From Dama dama (lineage: Eukaryota > Chordata > Mammalia > Artiodactyla > Cervidae), in NCBI RefSeq assembly GCF_033118175.1, contig NC_083701.1:54821001-54885000 (forward strand): DNA of 64,000 bases, in the 5' to 3' direction. A program made the position numbers and the translations under genes. Shown piece after piece: positions 1-13,459 of the stretch; the first letter of the stretch is position 1, and each line of letters starts with the position of its first letter. Below the pieces are notes generated by a model. The model was not told the origin of the DNA and did not search any database. It saw nothing but the letters and a program-made list of their open reading frames with translations.

Positions 1-96
1 TGGCATGTGCAGTCTTCCAAGACCAAGGATTGAACCCGTGTCCACTTCACTGGCAGGCAGATTCTTTACCACTGGACCACTAAGGAAGCCCCTCAG
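1..96 (-). mobile_element. CHR-type tRNA-Glu SINE, cut by the window start
   Basis: The reverse complement begins with a SINE head (GGGGCTTCCTTAGTGGTCCA) and contains an A/B-box-like tRNA part, ending at the window edge. This head is shared by cetacean-hippo-ruminant SINEs. Only the 5' part of the element is present. Confidence 0.75.
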
Positions 97-224
97 TTTC
101 CTTTTTCAATAACACTTCTCTGAATGCCTGAAGCCTTTGCCTTAGGACATACTTTTTTCCCTTTATGTAGTGGTGAAAGTAAACATAGTTAGTTGAATGT
201 AAAATTCATTTTGACTTGCAGGTC

Positions 225-800
225 TGCTCTTTTTTTTTTTTCCTCCAATTTTACTGAGATATAATTGATATACAGCACTGTATAAGTTTAAGGTGTACAG
301 CATGATGGTTCAGCTTACGTATGTTGTAAAATGATTACCCCAGGTTTAGTGAGCATCCGTTTCATCATACAGATACAAAATTAAGGAAATAGAGATTTTT
401 TTTCTTGCAGTGAGAACTCATGAGGATTTACTATGTTAAAAGCTTTCACTTATATAGAAGTGGTAATTATGTTTATCATGTTGTACATTATGTCTTTTGT
501 AAGTAAGTTATAAGTACTTACTTATAACTGGAAGTTTGACCTTTTGACTGCCTTCATTGAATTCCCCCTTTCACAATCTCAATAACTACAAATCTGACCT
601 CTTTTTCTATGAGTTTATTTGTTGGTTTATCTGTTTTTGAAGTATAATTAATCAACAACACTGTGTTAGAGCCTGTTATGTGCCACAGTGATTTGATATT
701 TCTATATATTTCCAGATGATCCCCATGATAAGTCTAGTTACCAGTCAAAGGTAGTACATAGGTATAAGCCCACTTATTTCTGATGTCAATCCAATCTGAT
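225..800 (-). mobile_element. L1 3' UTR fragment, antisense
   Basis: After a T-run (the reversed poly-A), the text reads as the reverse complement of a mammalian L1 3' end (TTTTACTGAGATATAATTGA and following). Similar L1 tail text resumes at 640-790. It is old and non-coding. Confidence 0.65.
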
Positions 801-3150
801 ATTGATCCAGATATCATCTCAACTGTTTGGGCATTGAATATTTGGAATTTTACTTGGTAATAACAGCATGTTTTTAGATTTATAAGAATTAATTTCAAGG
901 TCTTCCAAAAAGTCCATTCATTTTGTATCTACATACCAGCTGTTATGGATCAGATCCTGTGCATGTAGAAGTTAATCAGGTAGGTTATCCATATCTAAAT
1001 CATTCATCATTTTTAAACATTCTTAAGCACATAGGATATCACCATATTAAATGCTCTTTCTCAGCATCTAAGGCAGAGGTAATTTGAACTTGTGAAATTG
1101 AAAAGTTGGATTTCAAATAGGGTAGTTTAGTAAAGGAATGAGAAAGTCCTGTTTAACTTGCAGCCATTTTCTGAGCAGTCTTATTTCTCCAAAAAAAAAA
1201 AAAGAGTCATTTTTTTTCACTGTATTAACTTTGTTGAAACTACACATAACATCAAATTATTCATGTGCAGTCAATCCACCCTTTTCCAGGTTCCTTATGG
1301 CCTCTTTAAAGATCATTGAAGTTTCAGAGAAACAACATATACACTTCTGTTTTACTGTAATCTTTTTTCTATTCTCCCTCTGGATGCGTTTTCATATTAG
1401 AGAAGGACATTCTTCTTGTCTCACACTTTGAAAATATGATTTTACAGTAAGCTAATGTTTTAACATCTTTTCTGTGCCAGTAACAATGGCCAGACCCATC
1501 CTGTGGTCACGCATCTAAGGACACAATCTCCTTCCAAAGCCAATAATCTTATCAAGTGCTTCTGTACATTTTATGGAAACTGAAAAGTGACCAATATTTT
1601 TATTATAAAAACCTCAATATTATGGGCAAGCAATTAAGTCTTTTTCCTCAAAATACTGTTGTGTACAGGTGTGTAGAACATAGCAGGTAAGATCTTTTTA
1701 TTTTCTTTGGTACGAAGTTTCTAGATAAGAATTTTATAAAATTTAAATTTGAATAGTACATCTGTTGAATATAGAGCAAATATCTATATGAATGTTGAAT
1801 ATGAGCAAAATCTACTTCTGTCTGAACAAGATATTAACCATATTTTGTATTTTCTGTAGTTTGATTAAAATCTTTATAGAAATCAACAAGATGATTTGAA
1901 ACTTGTTTTTCAAATCAAAATACCTACAAACCAGGGGGAACCTTTTTTTCTTGCCAGGATTAAATTTATCACTTATAGTATAGAAAATATGGTCATTGGT
2001 AATATCTGACTTAATTCTAAGGGACAATACATCTGTTATCAAAATTCTCCATTTTTGGGGGTCACAAATAATTTTTATTGGACCACAATATTTTAGTTGG
2101 GACCGCTGAATCAGAAGATACAGCTTTACCCAGCATCATGGAGCAATTAAGGGACTGATAGATAATGTGTTTTATATGGTATATCTAGATTAATTCATGG
2201 CCACTATTTTCAGTTGGTATCTTTTGGATTAGATAGGAGAAAAAAACCATTGATTGCTTTAAAGTACTTGTGTGTTTCTTTCCTAATTTGTGAGATTTAA
2301 TCTTCTTAGGTGATTTTACCTCTCCTTCTCCACCATGCCCAACCCCAAGTTCTTTTTTGCATATCACACCGATATGGTACAATAGTAGTCCCTCTTTTAG
2401 TTTGGTCATGTGTCCAGTATTTAATAAAGTGCTTCTAACAGTATGAAAGACCAAGCCTTGAACTATATATTTTATGGGGGCACTCTGACTCAACACTTCA
2501 TCTTCAACTCTTTACTGGAGTTAATCCTAATTTTTAGAAAATTGTTTAATTTTCCTACATGCTGCAGGCATAGGAAGCTGTACTAAAAGGAAGAGGCTCT
2601 GATAGGAAACTGCAGTGAGTCCTGATGTCACTTAGTTCAGCACAATGGAAATAAAAGCCACCTCCCTTCTGTTGTTCCATTTCCCCTTTTGGATGAGCAA
2701 AAGGGAATCATCTTTAGGGCATTATGTATTCATCGAGGGGCAGTGACCTTAATCCATAAAGCCCTATAGAGTTTATGCTTTGATTACCTTAAAGCCCGCC
2801 TCCCCTTATACAGTGTCCCAGACAATCAAAATTGCCCCACAATGTGCCTGCTAATGTTCACAATTTCAGTAGACCCAAGACTGAGCCATCTGGTAAATAG
2901 GGCTTGGCACAGAGATTCCCCTTAAAGTGATCTGACCATGCCACATAGTTTGCCTAGAAATCTCTTCCTGAATTGCCATGAGGCTAGGCCAGTTTTTAGA
3001 ACTCTCTTTGGATCATTGGAGAATACAGTAATTAAAATAAACTATAATTGTAGATTTACTACAACAAAGTTTCTTGTTTCTAAATAATGATATTTAGAGA
3101 TTTCTTGTGATTAAAAGGGGATGACTGAAGGTTAAATTCAATATGGGAAA
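800..3150. other. Intergenic, no gene seen
   Basis: AT-rich unique-looking sequence. The open frames here are short, have no recognisable domain and occur in AT-rich text on both strands. I see no RNA gene or clear transposon. Confidence 0.5.
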
Positions 3151-3154
3151 AAAT

Positions 3155-3350
3155 ATTTTTTGGAGGACCTACTATTTGGCAGGAAATTGGTATGTTTTCT
3201 CATTTGACTCTTACAACTCTATGACATAGATGTTATTATTCTTATTTTACAAATGAGGAAACTGGCTTAGAAATGTTAAGTAACGTTTCCAAAAGTGATG
3301 AGCTTGTCATTCAAATTCAAGTGTGTGGGCTCCAGATTCCGGGGCTTTAC
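3155..3350 (-). mobile_element. MIR SINE, antisense
   Basis: The core AATGAGGAAACTGG, followed by TTAAGTAAC and a degraded B-box side, is the reverse complement of the MIR consensus centre. Divergence is high, as expected for this ancient SINE. Confidence 0.7.
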
Positions 3351-3369
3351 ACTCTGTTACTCAAACAAT

Positions 3370-4445
3370 AACTCTTTCTGAACTCTATTTCTCACTCTGG
3401 CTCTAATTAATTTCTTCTTTATCCACTTCACTTTTGTTATATGGTCCACCAGCTTGTTATATTTTCCTCATTTCTCCTTTTGGTAGTCTCTTAATATCTT
3501 CTTTTAATGACTATAGTTTTAGTTTCATTTCTCATCTCCTACACCTTAAGCCATTGTCATCTTTCCTGGGCCAATGTATTAATTTACTAACTGATCTCAT
3601 ATTTATTCTCTCTCCTCTGGATCTTTCCTTCATATGTGATTATCTTAAAGGAAATAATTAAATTATGCTACTGCTTTTTTCAAAATCCTGAGATGGGCTC
3701 ACATCACAATTTAGAGTAAAACCCTCTCTTCTGATGGCCGAGGCAGCTCTGTGGAATCTGGCCTGCACGGTCCTCTCTCACTGTGTCTCCTGCTGCTGCT
3801 CCCCAGGCTCCCCTAACTCCAGCCACGCTGGTTTATCTACAGGATTTTGCATCCAAGTTCATTCCTGCTTTTGTGCCTGCTGCTCGTTTGCCTTCCTCTG
3901 ACCTTTCTTGGCTCACTCTCTTACTTCATTTAGGTCTCTGATCAAACTTATCCTTGAAAACTTGAGAGGGGCCTTCCTTGACAATTCTAAAATAACCACC
4001 AACTAGTCCTACTTTGGGGCTTCCCTGGTAGCTCAGATGGTAAAGAATCTGCCTGCAATGCAGGAGATTCAGGTTCAATCCATGGGTCTGGAAGATTCTC
4101 TGGAGAAGGGAAAGGCAACCCACTTCAATATTCTTGCCTGAAGAGTTCCATGGACAGAGGAGCCTGGTGGGCTACAGTCCATAGGGTTGCAAAGAGTTGG
4201 ACACAACTGAGTGACTAATGCACACAGTCCTACTTTAATGCATTACCCTAGAATTTATCACTCACTACTTGGAATTATATCAGTTGTGAACACAAAGTTA
4301 TTCTCTTTGTCTTTCTCCTGCTGTGAGAATATAGGCTACATGGTAATAGGAACCTTTTCTGTCTTGTTTATCACTGCATGCCACAGCCTAGTAGAGTCCC
4401 TGCTTATACTCAGGGACTCAGGAAATATTTGTTGAGTGAATAAAG
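3370..4445 (+). mobile_element. L2 LINE 3' region, split by a Bov-tA
   Basis: The pyrimidine-rich text with CCAGGCTCCCCTAACTCCAG, GGCCTTCCTTGACAATTC and the terminal AATATTTGTTGAGTGAATAA follows the known order of the L2 3' end. A Bov-tA at 4016-4225 interrupts it. No intact coding frame remains. Confidence 0.65.
4016..4225 (+). mobile_element. Bov-tA SINE with 11-bp target-site duplication
   Basis: A full-length ruminant tRNA-derived SINE starts at the GGGGCTTCCCTGGTAGCTC head and ends near GACTAATGCACAC. The flanks repeat AGTCCTACTTT at 4005-4015 and 4226-4236. It sits inside the older L2. Confidence 0.93.
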
Positions 4446-6695
4446 ATATACTTTCACAAGTGCCTCAGGAATTTTCAGGGTGATCTTAGCAAACTGCTTT
4501 TCTGAACTCTAAATTATTTCATGTCCCTTATTTATTTATTTCTAAATTAAACTGTTACTTTAGCACTTGATCTCATACTGCCTTATGACATATATTGTAT
4601 TATTACTTAAATAATGTCTATACAATATTATTATAGTTTGTTTTTCAATAGTAGCTTAAGGTACTACTCTTAATATTATCCAGAGTAACACAGTTATTAA
4701 TACCACATAGTAGGAAATCATAAATGCTTTGTTAGTTGTTGACTGAATTAATGACATGTTATTAAATCCCAAAACAATATTCTAATGCTTTTAAAATATT
4801 ATTTCTTTTATCCTTATAAAGATTTATATAAATATATTTATTTTCTCCTTTATATCCTTTATTACTAAAAGTAGAAATTCTTATTCTCTTGCAAATAAAA
4901 CCATGGTTCAGAAAGGAGAAACGAAATGCTTCATTAAAGTTGTACATCTAAGAAAAGATGAAGTGGGTCTTAAACATAGATACTGACTTGAAAACAAATG
5001 ATCCTTCCACTAGAGGCTATAGCTTTGCAGTAAATCTCTATTAATATAATTTCATTCATATGGCATAATGAATCCCAAATCCTACTGAGCTGACTTGTCT
5101 GCTGTGGAGGAAGAGGAAGAGGAGAGTGTGTTGCTCTTGATTACCAACTTCATGCCATGTATTCATGGTGTTGTGTGAAGAAAGACTAGAAAGGCAACTG
5201 AGTCGACTCAAAAGAAAGGCATTTAAAAACATAAAACAAATGCGCACAAAGGGTAAGATACAATCTTGACCCAGTCTTCCATATTATAATACCTGAGCCT
5301 CAAGACACACCGTGTTGCTTCCCCTTTTCCTTCCCATGACCATTATCCCTAACCAGGCCTGAGACACGCAAGAAAGTGTGGCTCTACTTAAAACTGAGAC
5401 ACTTAAAGTATGGCCTAAGGGAAAAAGTTTCAGTTACTAACTGACCATATTTCAGTTCTCAATAGTTGTCCAAAGCTATATCCTTAGCATTTTTGCAAGC
5501 ATGACATTGTGCAAGATGCCTAGCAAAACCCAAAATTCCTGCCTGAAAAGCACACGAGAGGGAAGCAGCACACCTTAGGGGTTTGGTGATTTGGGAAGCT
5601 TGACATTTCATGTCATGATCTTTACATTTGCTACACTTTCTCATTCAAGCTGAATTTCATTAATATTATCATGAATCAGTGGCAAGGTTTCAAACGCAAG
5701 AACCACCACGGCATCCTATATGACAAAGCAGATCCCAGGGTCCTTGCTAGAGATTCTCATTTAGTTGGCCTTGAGTGAACCTGAGAACCTGTCTTAAACA
5801 AGTACTTCCAGGTGATTCTGATAACACATTATCTGCAGAGATATATCCGTGTAGGAAAACCTTTCTCCCCACTCAGATATTTTAACTCTGGAACTGTATT
5901 TTATGTCTCTGAATAATTTATTATTCTCCACATGAACATGAAGGACAAGTGAATACTGTTAAGTATATTAATATTAGAGACTGAAATCCAAAATGATAAT
6001 CAGCCAAGAGATTGTTCTTATAATGATTTATTCAAGTCTTGTGTGTGTGTGTGTGTGTGTGTCTTGTAGGGCTTTTAATGCACAGTCAATCTTTTAAATT
6101 AGACATTGGCCAAGTGTTAGCTCACAATCTATATTATTTAGTACTAAAAGCTGGCCCAGAATTCTGGCAAGAAGGATGAACTGTGAACAGTGAGGCCTGA
6201 CAACCAAAATTGTGTGAAGTGCTTAGATCACCTTGTGGGGAAATCTTGGCACTAATACTAATCCCTATTTCCCAGAAGATTCCTCTAAGTGTCACACAGT
6301 GAGGAAACCATTAGCAGACACACTGTGAGAGGATTTTGATTGCTTTGATACATACATGCTGCGTCTTCTGGGTATTTTTGTAGTACTTTCATTACATTAA
6401 CTTCTCTAAATAAGTATTGAAAACTTATGTTAGACTCTATAAAGTTATATATGTCACATTCCTTGCTCTATTTACCCCATAAGGTATGGATATAAGCAGA
6501 CCTGTATGCTATTAATTGTGATAGACTATGAAAAGCACTACACAAAGGGTATGAACAAAGTGCTCAGAGTTTGGAGGCTATGAAAAACGTGGAGAGATGA
6601 TATTTGAGCTAGACCATCAAGTATATGTAGCCTTTCACTTGGAAGAGAATGGAACAAAAGCCTTTCTAAAGAGGAGGGCTGCTTTAGGATAGAAT
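4446..6695. other. Intergenic, no gene seen
   Basis: AT-rich sequence with a (GT)n microsatellite near 6041 and nothing else I can name. No open frame shows a recognisable domain. Confidence 0.5.
6041..6062. repeat. (GT)11 microsatellite
   Basis: An uninterrupted GT dinucleotide run; likely length-polymorphic. Confidence 0.95.
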
Positions 6696-6835
6696 AATAA
6701 CAACCAATATTTATGGAGAACTTATTATTTGCTAGACACTGTTATGAGCACTTGTGTTTTATCTCACTTAATTCTCAAAAAACTATGCAATGGGAGCTAT
6801 TAGTATCTTCCATGTGTAAATAAGGATACCCATCT
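6695..6835 (-). mobile_element. MIR SINE, antisense
   Basis: AATATTTATGGAGAACTTAT, then a GACACTG block and TTATCTCACTTAATTCTCA, follow the reverse complement of the MIR 3' half. Confidence 0.65.
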
Positions 6836-7019
6836 GTGTGCATATGTTTGCAATATTCTTGGGTAGCAGGATTGGTTAGGCAGTGACAAACGGCATGGTG
6901 TGACCTGAGTCAACAGAGGAGGACTCAAGGTAGGCTGGGGCCAGGTGATGAAGTGCCTTTATTAGGTGCTTTCATTACACAGAGGATTTTGTCTTTACCT
7001 TTCTAAATTAGTGTTTCTA

Positions 7020-7400
7020 ATTACAGATGTGATGTCTACACATGATTTTAAAATCTACAAAGAGCACACAATAAAAAGAATATTTGGCACCCTTGACCTT
7101 CAGTTCCCGTGCCTTCCTCCTGGGAAGCAACCATAATTACTAACTACTTATGTATCTTTGTGGAAATAGTGTGTGTAACGTCTCTTGTCTTTACCCTTTG
7201 TTGCACACTCTGGTACATACCATACAGACCTTTGTATCTTGAGATTGTTCTGTATCAGCACATTTGGCACATTTGGATCTATCTCATTCTTTTCCACAGC
7301 TCCGTGTTTCCCAATTATGTGGTTGAACCATGGTTTATTTAACCAGTCCACTAATGATAGACATTAAATATGTTGCTAGTCAATACACAACGCTGATTTG
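7020..7400 (-). mobile_element. Old L1 3' end, antisense
   Basis: The segment includes AACCATGGTTTATTTAACCA and a nearby TGATAGACATTAAATATGTT, corresponding to the reversed 3' part of old L1M elements. Short open frames here on both strands are chance products of this repeat. Confidence 0.55.
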
Positions 7401-8020
7401 ATATTCTTGTCTTTGAAAACATTCACGTTTTACTTATAGGAGATGCTTCTCAAGGTGAAATTTCTGTGCCCCAGGAAAAAGTGTAAACAGGGGAGAGGCA
7501 TGAACAAGTTGGCCTTTTAGAGCAGTCCATCTGGCCCTTGTGTGGTGGATACAGTGGAGGGAGGAGAAACTAGAAGCAAGGGGGATGCGAGTTTTGCGTT
7601 TCTTCAGGAGTGAGACAGGGAGAGCTGTGGAAAGCACTGGCAAGGAGTCCTGGGAGTGGAGGACAGATTGGAGAAACAGTTTCTGGATACAGTCAATTGA
7701 GAGAGTTTGCACCCACCATCTGACTTTCCCTCTCCTTTATGCCTTTCTGTTTTCCACTGAGTTCTTTTCAGCAGATATCCAGAACCCGTGATCAGAAAGT
7801 ATTTGTGCCAACATCACCACCTTTATCTGTGGGAGTAAAGTATTTTGAAATTAGTAACCACAGATAATTTAAGGAGCCAACAAGGGAGGAAACTGTTCTT
7901 AAACATGAATTCCCAAAGGGACAGTCCAGTTACCTTCGTGGGCAGTGCATGCTCCCACCTCTGCCAAAGGATTGCAGATGGAGCTGTGTATCTGTGTATC
8001 TTTTATTGCCATCTTTCCTT

Positions 8021-8107
8021 TCAGTTCAGTTCAGTTCAGTCGCTCAGTCGTGTCTGACTCTTTGTGACCCCATGGACTGCAGCATGCCAGGTTTCCCTGT
8101 CCATCTT
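8021..8107 (-). mobile_element. BovB 3' terminal fragment, antisense
   Basis: TCAGTTCAGTTCAGTTCAGT followed by CGCTCAGTCGTGTCTGACTC is the reversed 3' terminus of BovB, including its short tandem tail. Only about 85 bp was inserted, so this is a strongly 5'-truncated copy. Confidence 0.85.
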
Positions 8108-8235
8108 CCCTTAAAATTTTTTTTTCTCCTACACATAAAAACAAACTCGTTATCTTTTTCATTTGAGGGTAACTACCATAACCTCATTAAGCCCCATGAT
8201 TTCTTCATTTGTTGTCTAGTCATAATCTTAATTAC

Positions 8236-8273
8236 CCCACCCCCACCCCTCACCCCCCACCCCCCCATCCCCG
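8236..8273. repeat. C-rich low-complexity tract
   Basis: Runs of C broken by A or T, strongly strand-asymmetric; the complementary strand is G-rich. Confidence 0.85.
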
Positions 8274-9011
8274 CTTAAAAAAGCTTAACCTACTTAAAGG
8301 AAAAATAACAAACTAATCCTAGTTTGACAACACATGTACTTTGCATCTGGCATTGGAAGCAACAGGGTTTACCCAGCATCTATCACTGTGCAGCTTCCAA
8401 GGGGAAAATGCAAAGAAGCCAAGGCTCACAGTTACCATCCTCTTTTCTCTCTGTCTCTTGCACGGAGTCAGCTTTGGAAATGGACTCACTCACTCCAAGC
8501 CTGAGCACCAAACTCCACAGCCCTTGTGCCCTAGGGCTATCCAGCTTTATGTAACAGAACTGCTCCTGATGTGATTGCAAATCAATTAGAATTTGAGAAA
8601 CATAAAACTGAAAGCCAGAGGGGACTGGCTGCCAGTCACACATATGCCCTTCTGCCAGGGCATTCCTGCACCCGAAGACTTGGTGTGGCTCACACCCCTT
8701 CGGCTGGGAAGGAACCCAGCACCCTCACAGGCCTGTGCTGCTCATCCGGCAGGCAGGTTTTGATGATGGACATCGCAGGACAGTAGCTGTTGTTCATGGG
8801 GTGGGGGGCAGTGGAATCTGCAGCTCGTTGGCTTCTAGGCAACTGGCATTCACAGTGAGCTCTGGACTTCCCAATGCTTCCGTTTTAATTATTATTGTTC
8901 GGTTTCCCTGGAGGAAGAAGAAAGGAAAAGGAAAGTTGTAACTGGGATTTTTCAGGTGGTGGGGACTATTTATTTGTTTTTAGTGGTGAACCTGACTTTA
9001 TTCAGCCCATT

Positions 9012-9265
9012 TCTCTCTCTCTCTTTTTGTTTATTTTTGGCTGTTCGTTGCTGTGTGGGGGCTTTCTCTAGCTGCGGTGCTTGGTCTTCTCATTGCAATG
9101 ACTTCTCTTATTGCAGAGCAGGGCTCTAGGGCAGGAGGGCTTGGTAGTTGTGGTACATGGGCTTAGTTGCTCTGAGGCATGCGGAATTTTCGAGGACCAG
9201 GGATCGAACCTGTGTTCCCTATACTGGTAGGTGGATTCTTAACCACTGTATCACCAGGGAAGTCC
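9012..9265 (-). mobile_element. CHR SINE, antisense
   Basis: The text runs from a T-rich tail through GGCTTAGTTGCTCTGAGGCA to a reversed head ending TCACCAGGGAAGTCC. This is the reverse complement of a ruminant CHR SINE with its tRNA-Glu head. Confidence 0.85.
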
Positions 9266-9741
9266 ATCACATTTCTTTTTATTCCTGAAGACACTGAAGT
9301 TCAGAGTAAGTGCAGAAACAAACAGTAGAGATGAGAAGGAGGGAACATGGGATAAGTTTTCAATTCACTTCCTACTTACATGCCTGGAACATTTCTCTAA
9401 GGCAGAACTTCTCAAATAGAACTTCTCAAACTTCTCAAAATTTCAGGATTCCAAAATATTGATCCTTTCAGCTCACAGGTGTCAGAACAAGGCCTTAAAA
9501 GGGACTTCAGCAGCCTTCTTTATGTATCTCAAGTCATTTTCAAATATAGTCCTTTGTGCACATATGACATATTTAGAGGCACTAAGAAAAGCTGTCTTGG
9601 AACCTAACAGTCCTAAATTCTTGGAGAGAAACAAAAGATGGCTATTTGACCCCATCAAACCTCTGGTTTGCTAGGCTGTGTAGATATGGATGTGTGTTTA
9701 CATATATATGCATTATGTATATATGTGATGTGTGTCTGTGC

Positions 9742-9849
9742 ATATATCTATATCAATAAAGAGAATTAGAGAGTTAAGCATGATATATCTATATCTATAA
9801 AGAGAATTAGAGAGTTAATCAATCAAGTTAAGAATTAGAGTTAATCAAG
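9742..9849. repeat. Tandem duplication of a ~40-bp unit
   Basis: ATATCTATATC followed by an AAAGAGAATTAGAGAGTTAA block occurs at about 9742-9781 and again at 9782-9820. A third partial copy of the AGAATTAGAGTTAATCAAG part lies at 9830-9849. Confidence 0.85.
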
Positions 9850-9859
9850 CATATGTTCC

Positions 9860-10175
9860 AACAGCATATGCTTTGGAGTCCAGAAGATTTGGTTTAAAAT
9901 TTCACTTCATCATTTTCTCATTGTATGTGAACTTGAGCAGGTTACTAAACCCTTTTGAACTTTGGTTTCCTGGGAAATAAATACCTACCTTTCAGAGTCA
10001 TGATCTTGAGCAAGTCAAACTCCTTGTTCTTCAGTTTCCTCATGTGTAAAATGGGATAATAATAGTATCTATCTCAAACTTCTGTTGTAAGGATTAATAT
10101 GTTAACTCATGTCTTAGTATATGAGTTAATATGTATATAAATTGATTAGAACATCGCCTGGTATGTGATTCACTG
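9860..10175 (+). mobile_element. Two MIR SINEs in tandem
   Basis: Two successive MIR-like bodies are present in the same orientation. The first has TTTGGAGTCCAGAAGATTTG and GAGCAGGTTACTAAACC; the second has CTTGAGCAAGTCAAACTCC, then TTTCCTCATGTGTAAAATGG and a GGATTAATATG tail. They may be one duplicated element or two insertions. Confidence 0.65.
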
Positions 10176-10199
10176 TGAAGTTGTGAGTCTTCATTATCA

Positions 10200-12940
10200 C
10201 CAACCACCATCATCAAATAAAATGATGGGTCTCATAGACAGGATAGCTATCATTGTCATTATTGTAGTTAGCTTTGGGGAAGAAAATGGATTTTGTTCCC
10301 ACCACAGAAAACCAAAATGTGTGGAGCTCTGACAATGTGGGAAAAACTGCTAAGAACATAGGAGATAAGGCTCTTTTCTGAGTGAGTATAATGTAGATGT
10401 CATCTTTGCAGCCTAGAAGATGAGCTCGAGGCTGGCCTCTTATCTCGTCAAAGGTCTCTTCTCTTTACTCATTCCTTCCCGCCTTCCCTCTGTCCTATTC
10501 CCATCTTTGTTAAAGCACTTATCCATTAAACCTGCCAAAAAGAAAAATGGGAATATTTGTGTTCTTTGGAAGCCCTGCCTGTCCTTGCCAAATCAAAAAC
10601 CCGGCTGCCAAGGAAGCCTTGCCCGGGGGCTCCCTGGCTTCCCCTTGGCGTTCCCATTCTGCTGATCTCCACATTGGCAGTTGAAGGAAGCAATGCTCAT
10701 GGGAAGGAGTGTGAAGAGTCAGCAAAAGCTGAGCTGAGATAAAGTGTTATTAGAAACAGAAGAATAACCAACAAATTGAGCTTTCAGACAGGAAAATAGA
10801 GACAATGGAGAAAAAGTCCAGGTGGACACCTCACAGGGCCAGGAGTCTTGGGTCACATGTGTTGTGAAGGGGTGCGGCATGGCAAAATAAGCCCCCACGC
10901 GTGGACTTCTTGTTGCTCCCTGTCATTCCATCTCAATCTACCCCATCTCTAGGAATCTGCGCAGAGAGCAGCCCCTAGGAGAGGGAGAAAGCAGAAATCG
11001 CCTCCCTGGTTCATTCCTCCCACCCCTGCCCTTTCCCCTATGCATGCTGGATTGTCAGGGAGCTGGAAGAAGGAGGGCATGAGTCAGAATTCGAATACAC
11101 CAACTGAAGCTCATTCCAAAGCTCCCAGGATGGCAGTCCTGCCCAGGGGCTAGGACAGCCACATGGGCGTCACAAGGACCTGAGTTCAAATCATAGCTCT
11201 TCTCTGCAACTGAATGAGCATGCTCAAGTTATTCATTTCTCTAAGCCTTGGGACCTGCTTCTTAGAGACAGAATTAAAGTCAGTTGCACACATTACATTG
11301 TGCCTGAACAAGCTAAGGTATGGAAAGAATTGCCACAGTGGGCATCACAGGTGCTTAAGAAATGCTAGCTATCATTATTATCATTAACATTAAAGTCACA
11401 TATTAACCACTCTTCAATGAGTCTGTCCACTGCCACCCCCGAGACAAAATCTCTTTCCTTTTTTTGCTCACATCTGCTGGCAACTTCCTGTTTCCCTTCT
11501 TGACCCCATTTCCTCTTTGAATACTGCAACTGATGTTGCTTTAATCTGGTTTTACTTGCATGTATGTGTTCACTCTTTGAGATAGTCCCAGGACTCTGAG
11601 CTCTCCTTGAGCCACCCTGATCGGGAGTTGAGGTCAGAGAGGGCTCAAGTCTCAGATCTCATCTCCTGCTCTGATCCCACCGAAATCTTTCCCTGCCACA
11701 TTCAATCTGACTGAGGAGTCTTATAAACTGCAGATGCATTCATGCGGCACTTGCTAGGGGCAGGAGAAGGGAAACGATCCCTCCCGGTGGAATGATCTTT
11801 GGGAGGGAAGGTGGAACGGAGACTGGGTTACACAAAAGGGAAATATCTTGCTGTCAGTAGGTTCTTACTAGCAGTTATTTTGGTTTCTAGGTTTCAAACT
11901 GCTGTGCAAAGTCAGCTACTGACAGTTTGGGTCACTGTTTGTTGATGCAAGAAGATCATAAGCCAATCCGAGTTTCCCCCAAGCCTCCTCAATGGGATTG
12001 TTTCAAGGGAAAATGAAGAGAAAAAGTGCTATTGGTATCTTCTCTCTCCGAAGCTTTGATAGTCTCTCCAGTTATCATTCTGAAAAGCACTCTGATCCAG
12101 TATTTCACAAGAAAACATAAAGAAGCATATAAAAATAATTTTCTGTGGACTCCCGGGGGGATAGCATTAGATGCTACAGATGGAAATGTTGGCTCAAAGG
12201 AACTGAGCTTCAGAATGAACAGGGCCTATTGGATGGTTGTAGACATAGGGTGTCCCCACATGTCAGAATGGGGGGAAGGTGGTTCATCCTCTTAATTGGC
12301 ATGTAAAGAGGGCATCAAGATACTTACAGAGTGACTCTTCAGTCCCAGGGTTCTAAGCCTTACAAATCTAGCTGATGTCTTTGGTAGAGAATTTGGTTGG
12401 CTTTGAAAAGCAGCAGAGGAAGTGTTTTCACTCAGTGTGAGGACTCAGTATTTGAAGGCTGATTAAACGAATACCTGGGTGATACTGTGTGTTTGAGACA
12501 CTTTCCTTTCTTTGTTTCTGAACCCATTTTCAAGCGATGCTATCTGAGAATTTATTGAAATGGCTCAGGATATAATTATTTCTGTCTTCTTGGCCTGACC
12601 TGAGGGATTTGTTCTTTTCCATCTCTTATGTCTAATGAATTCTTGCCACTAAATTCAATTTCTGGAATAGTTGACAATAAATAGTTGACAATCATCTATA
12701 AAGTTTAGTGTGTCCTGGACATATCTATATAAGAATCGTAGGTGAATTCACATTTGCTGTGTTACACAGCAGAGCTGAGATCTGTATGCCCACACTACAG
12801 GGGATAAAACAATGCAGTGCAATGAAATAAGGTATTCTATCCTTTTAAAGACAACTTCTTATCCAACTTAGGCACCTTAACTTTGGTGAGCTAAGGACCA
12901 TCTACTTTTTTTCTTGTCCCTCCCCTAACAAGGGGGTCCA
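10200..12940. other. Intergenic, no gene; one MIR at 11145-11390
   Basis: The segment has moderate GC content. Text from about 11145 to 11390 (CTGAGTTCAAATCATAGCTC, then a TTAAGAAATGCTAGCTATCA end) matches a sense MIR. The remaining sequence shows no recognisable gene or RNA. Confidence 0.5.
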
Positions 12941-12944
12941 ATTC

Positions 12945-13085
12945 ATCCATTCATTCACTCAACAAATATTTATTGAACATCTGCTGTGTGATAGGAACTC
13001 TTCCGGATACTGGGGATGGAGTAGTGAATAAAACCAAGTTAATGCTCTCATGAAATTATGTTTTACTAGAAGATGAAAGACCAAT
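12945..13085 (-). mobile_element. L2 LINE 3' end, antisense
   Basis: ACTCAACAAATATTTATTGA followed by a GGATACTGGGGATGGAGTAG block is the reversed terminus of L2. Confidence 0.65.
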
Positions 13086-13459
13086 AACCCAGTGACTATG
13101 TTATTAATGCTGGTGGAGATAAGTGCTACGATGAAAAACCAAGCAGGCTATCTAGCAGAAGACGTGTTTGGAAAGCAAACTACTTGGCTAGAGAGAAAGT
13201 AAAGCTTTAACACTTTAGATATCATCCATTCTGTACAGTTTACCCACTTGAAAGCCTCAGGACTCTCCAATGATGTCAGTGACACTCAGCAAAAAATATA
13301 TATCTTTGTGCAGACATAGAGATATGTGTACTTGCCATAAAGAGGGAACCATGTATCAAGGTCAGGCCCCATGAACACCAGCACTTACCTCAGAAATGAA
13401 CTGGGCATAAATAGGCTTGTGGTACTGAACTTGACACATTCACTTTATTTCTTCTTCTT

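Noticed and set aside
4016..4090. tRNA gene in a Bov-tA head
   Set aside because: tRNA-like A and B boxes here are part of a SINE with target-site duplications, not a functional tRNA.
8236..8273. C-rich tract as a regulatory element
   Set aside because: Low-complexity sequence with no associated gene.
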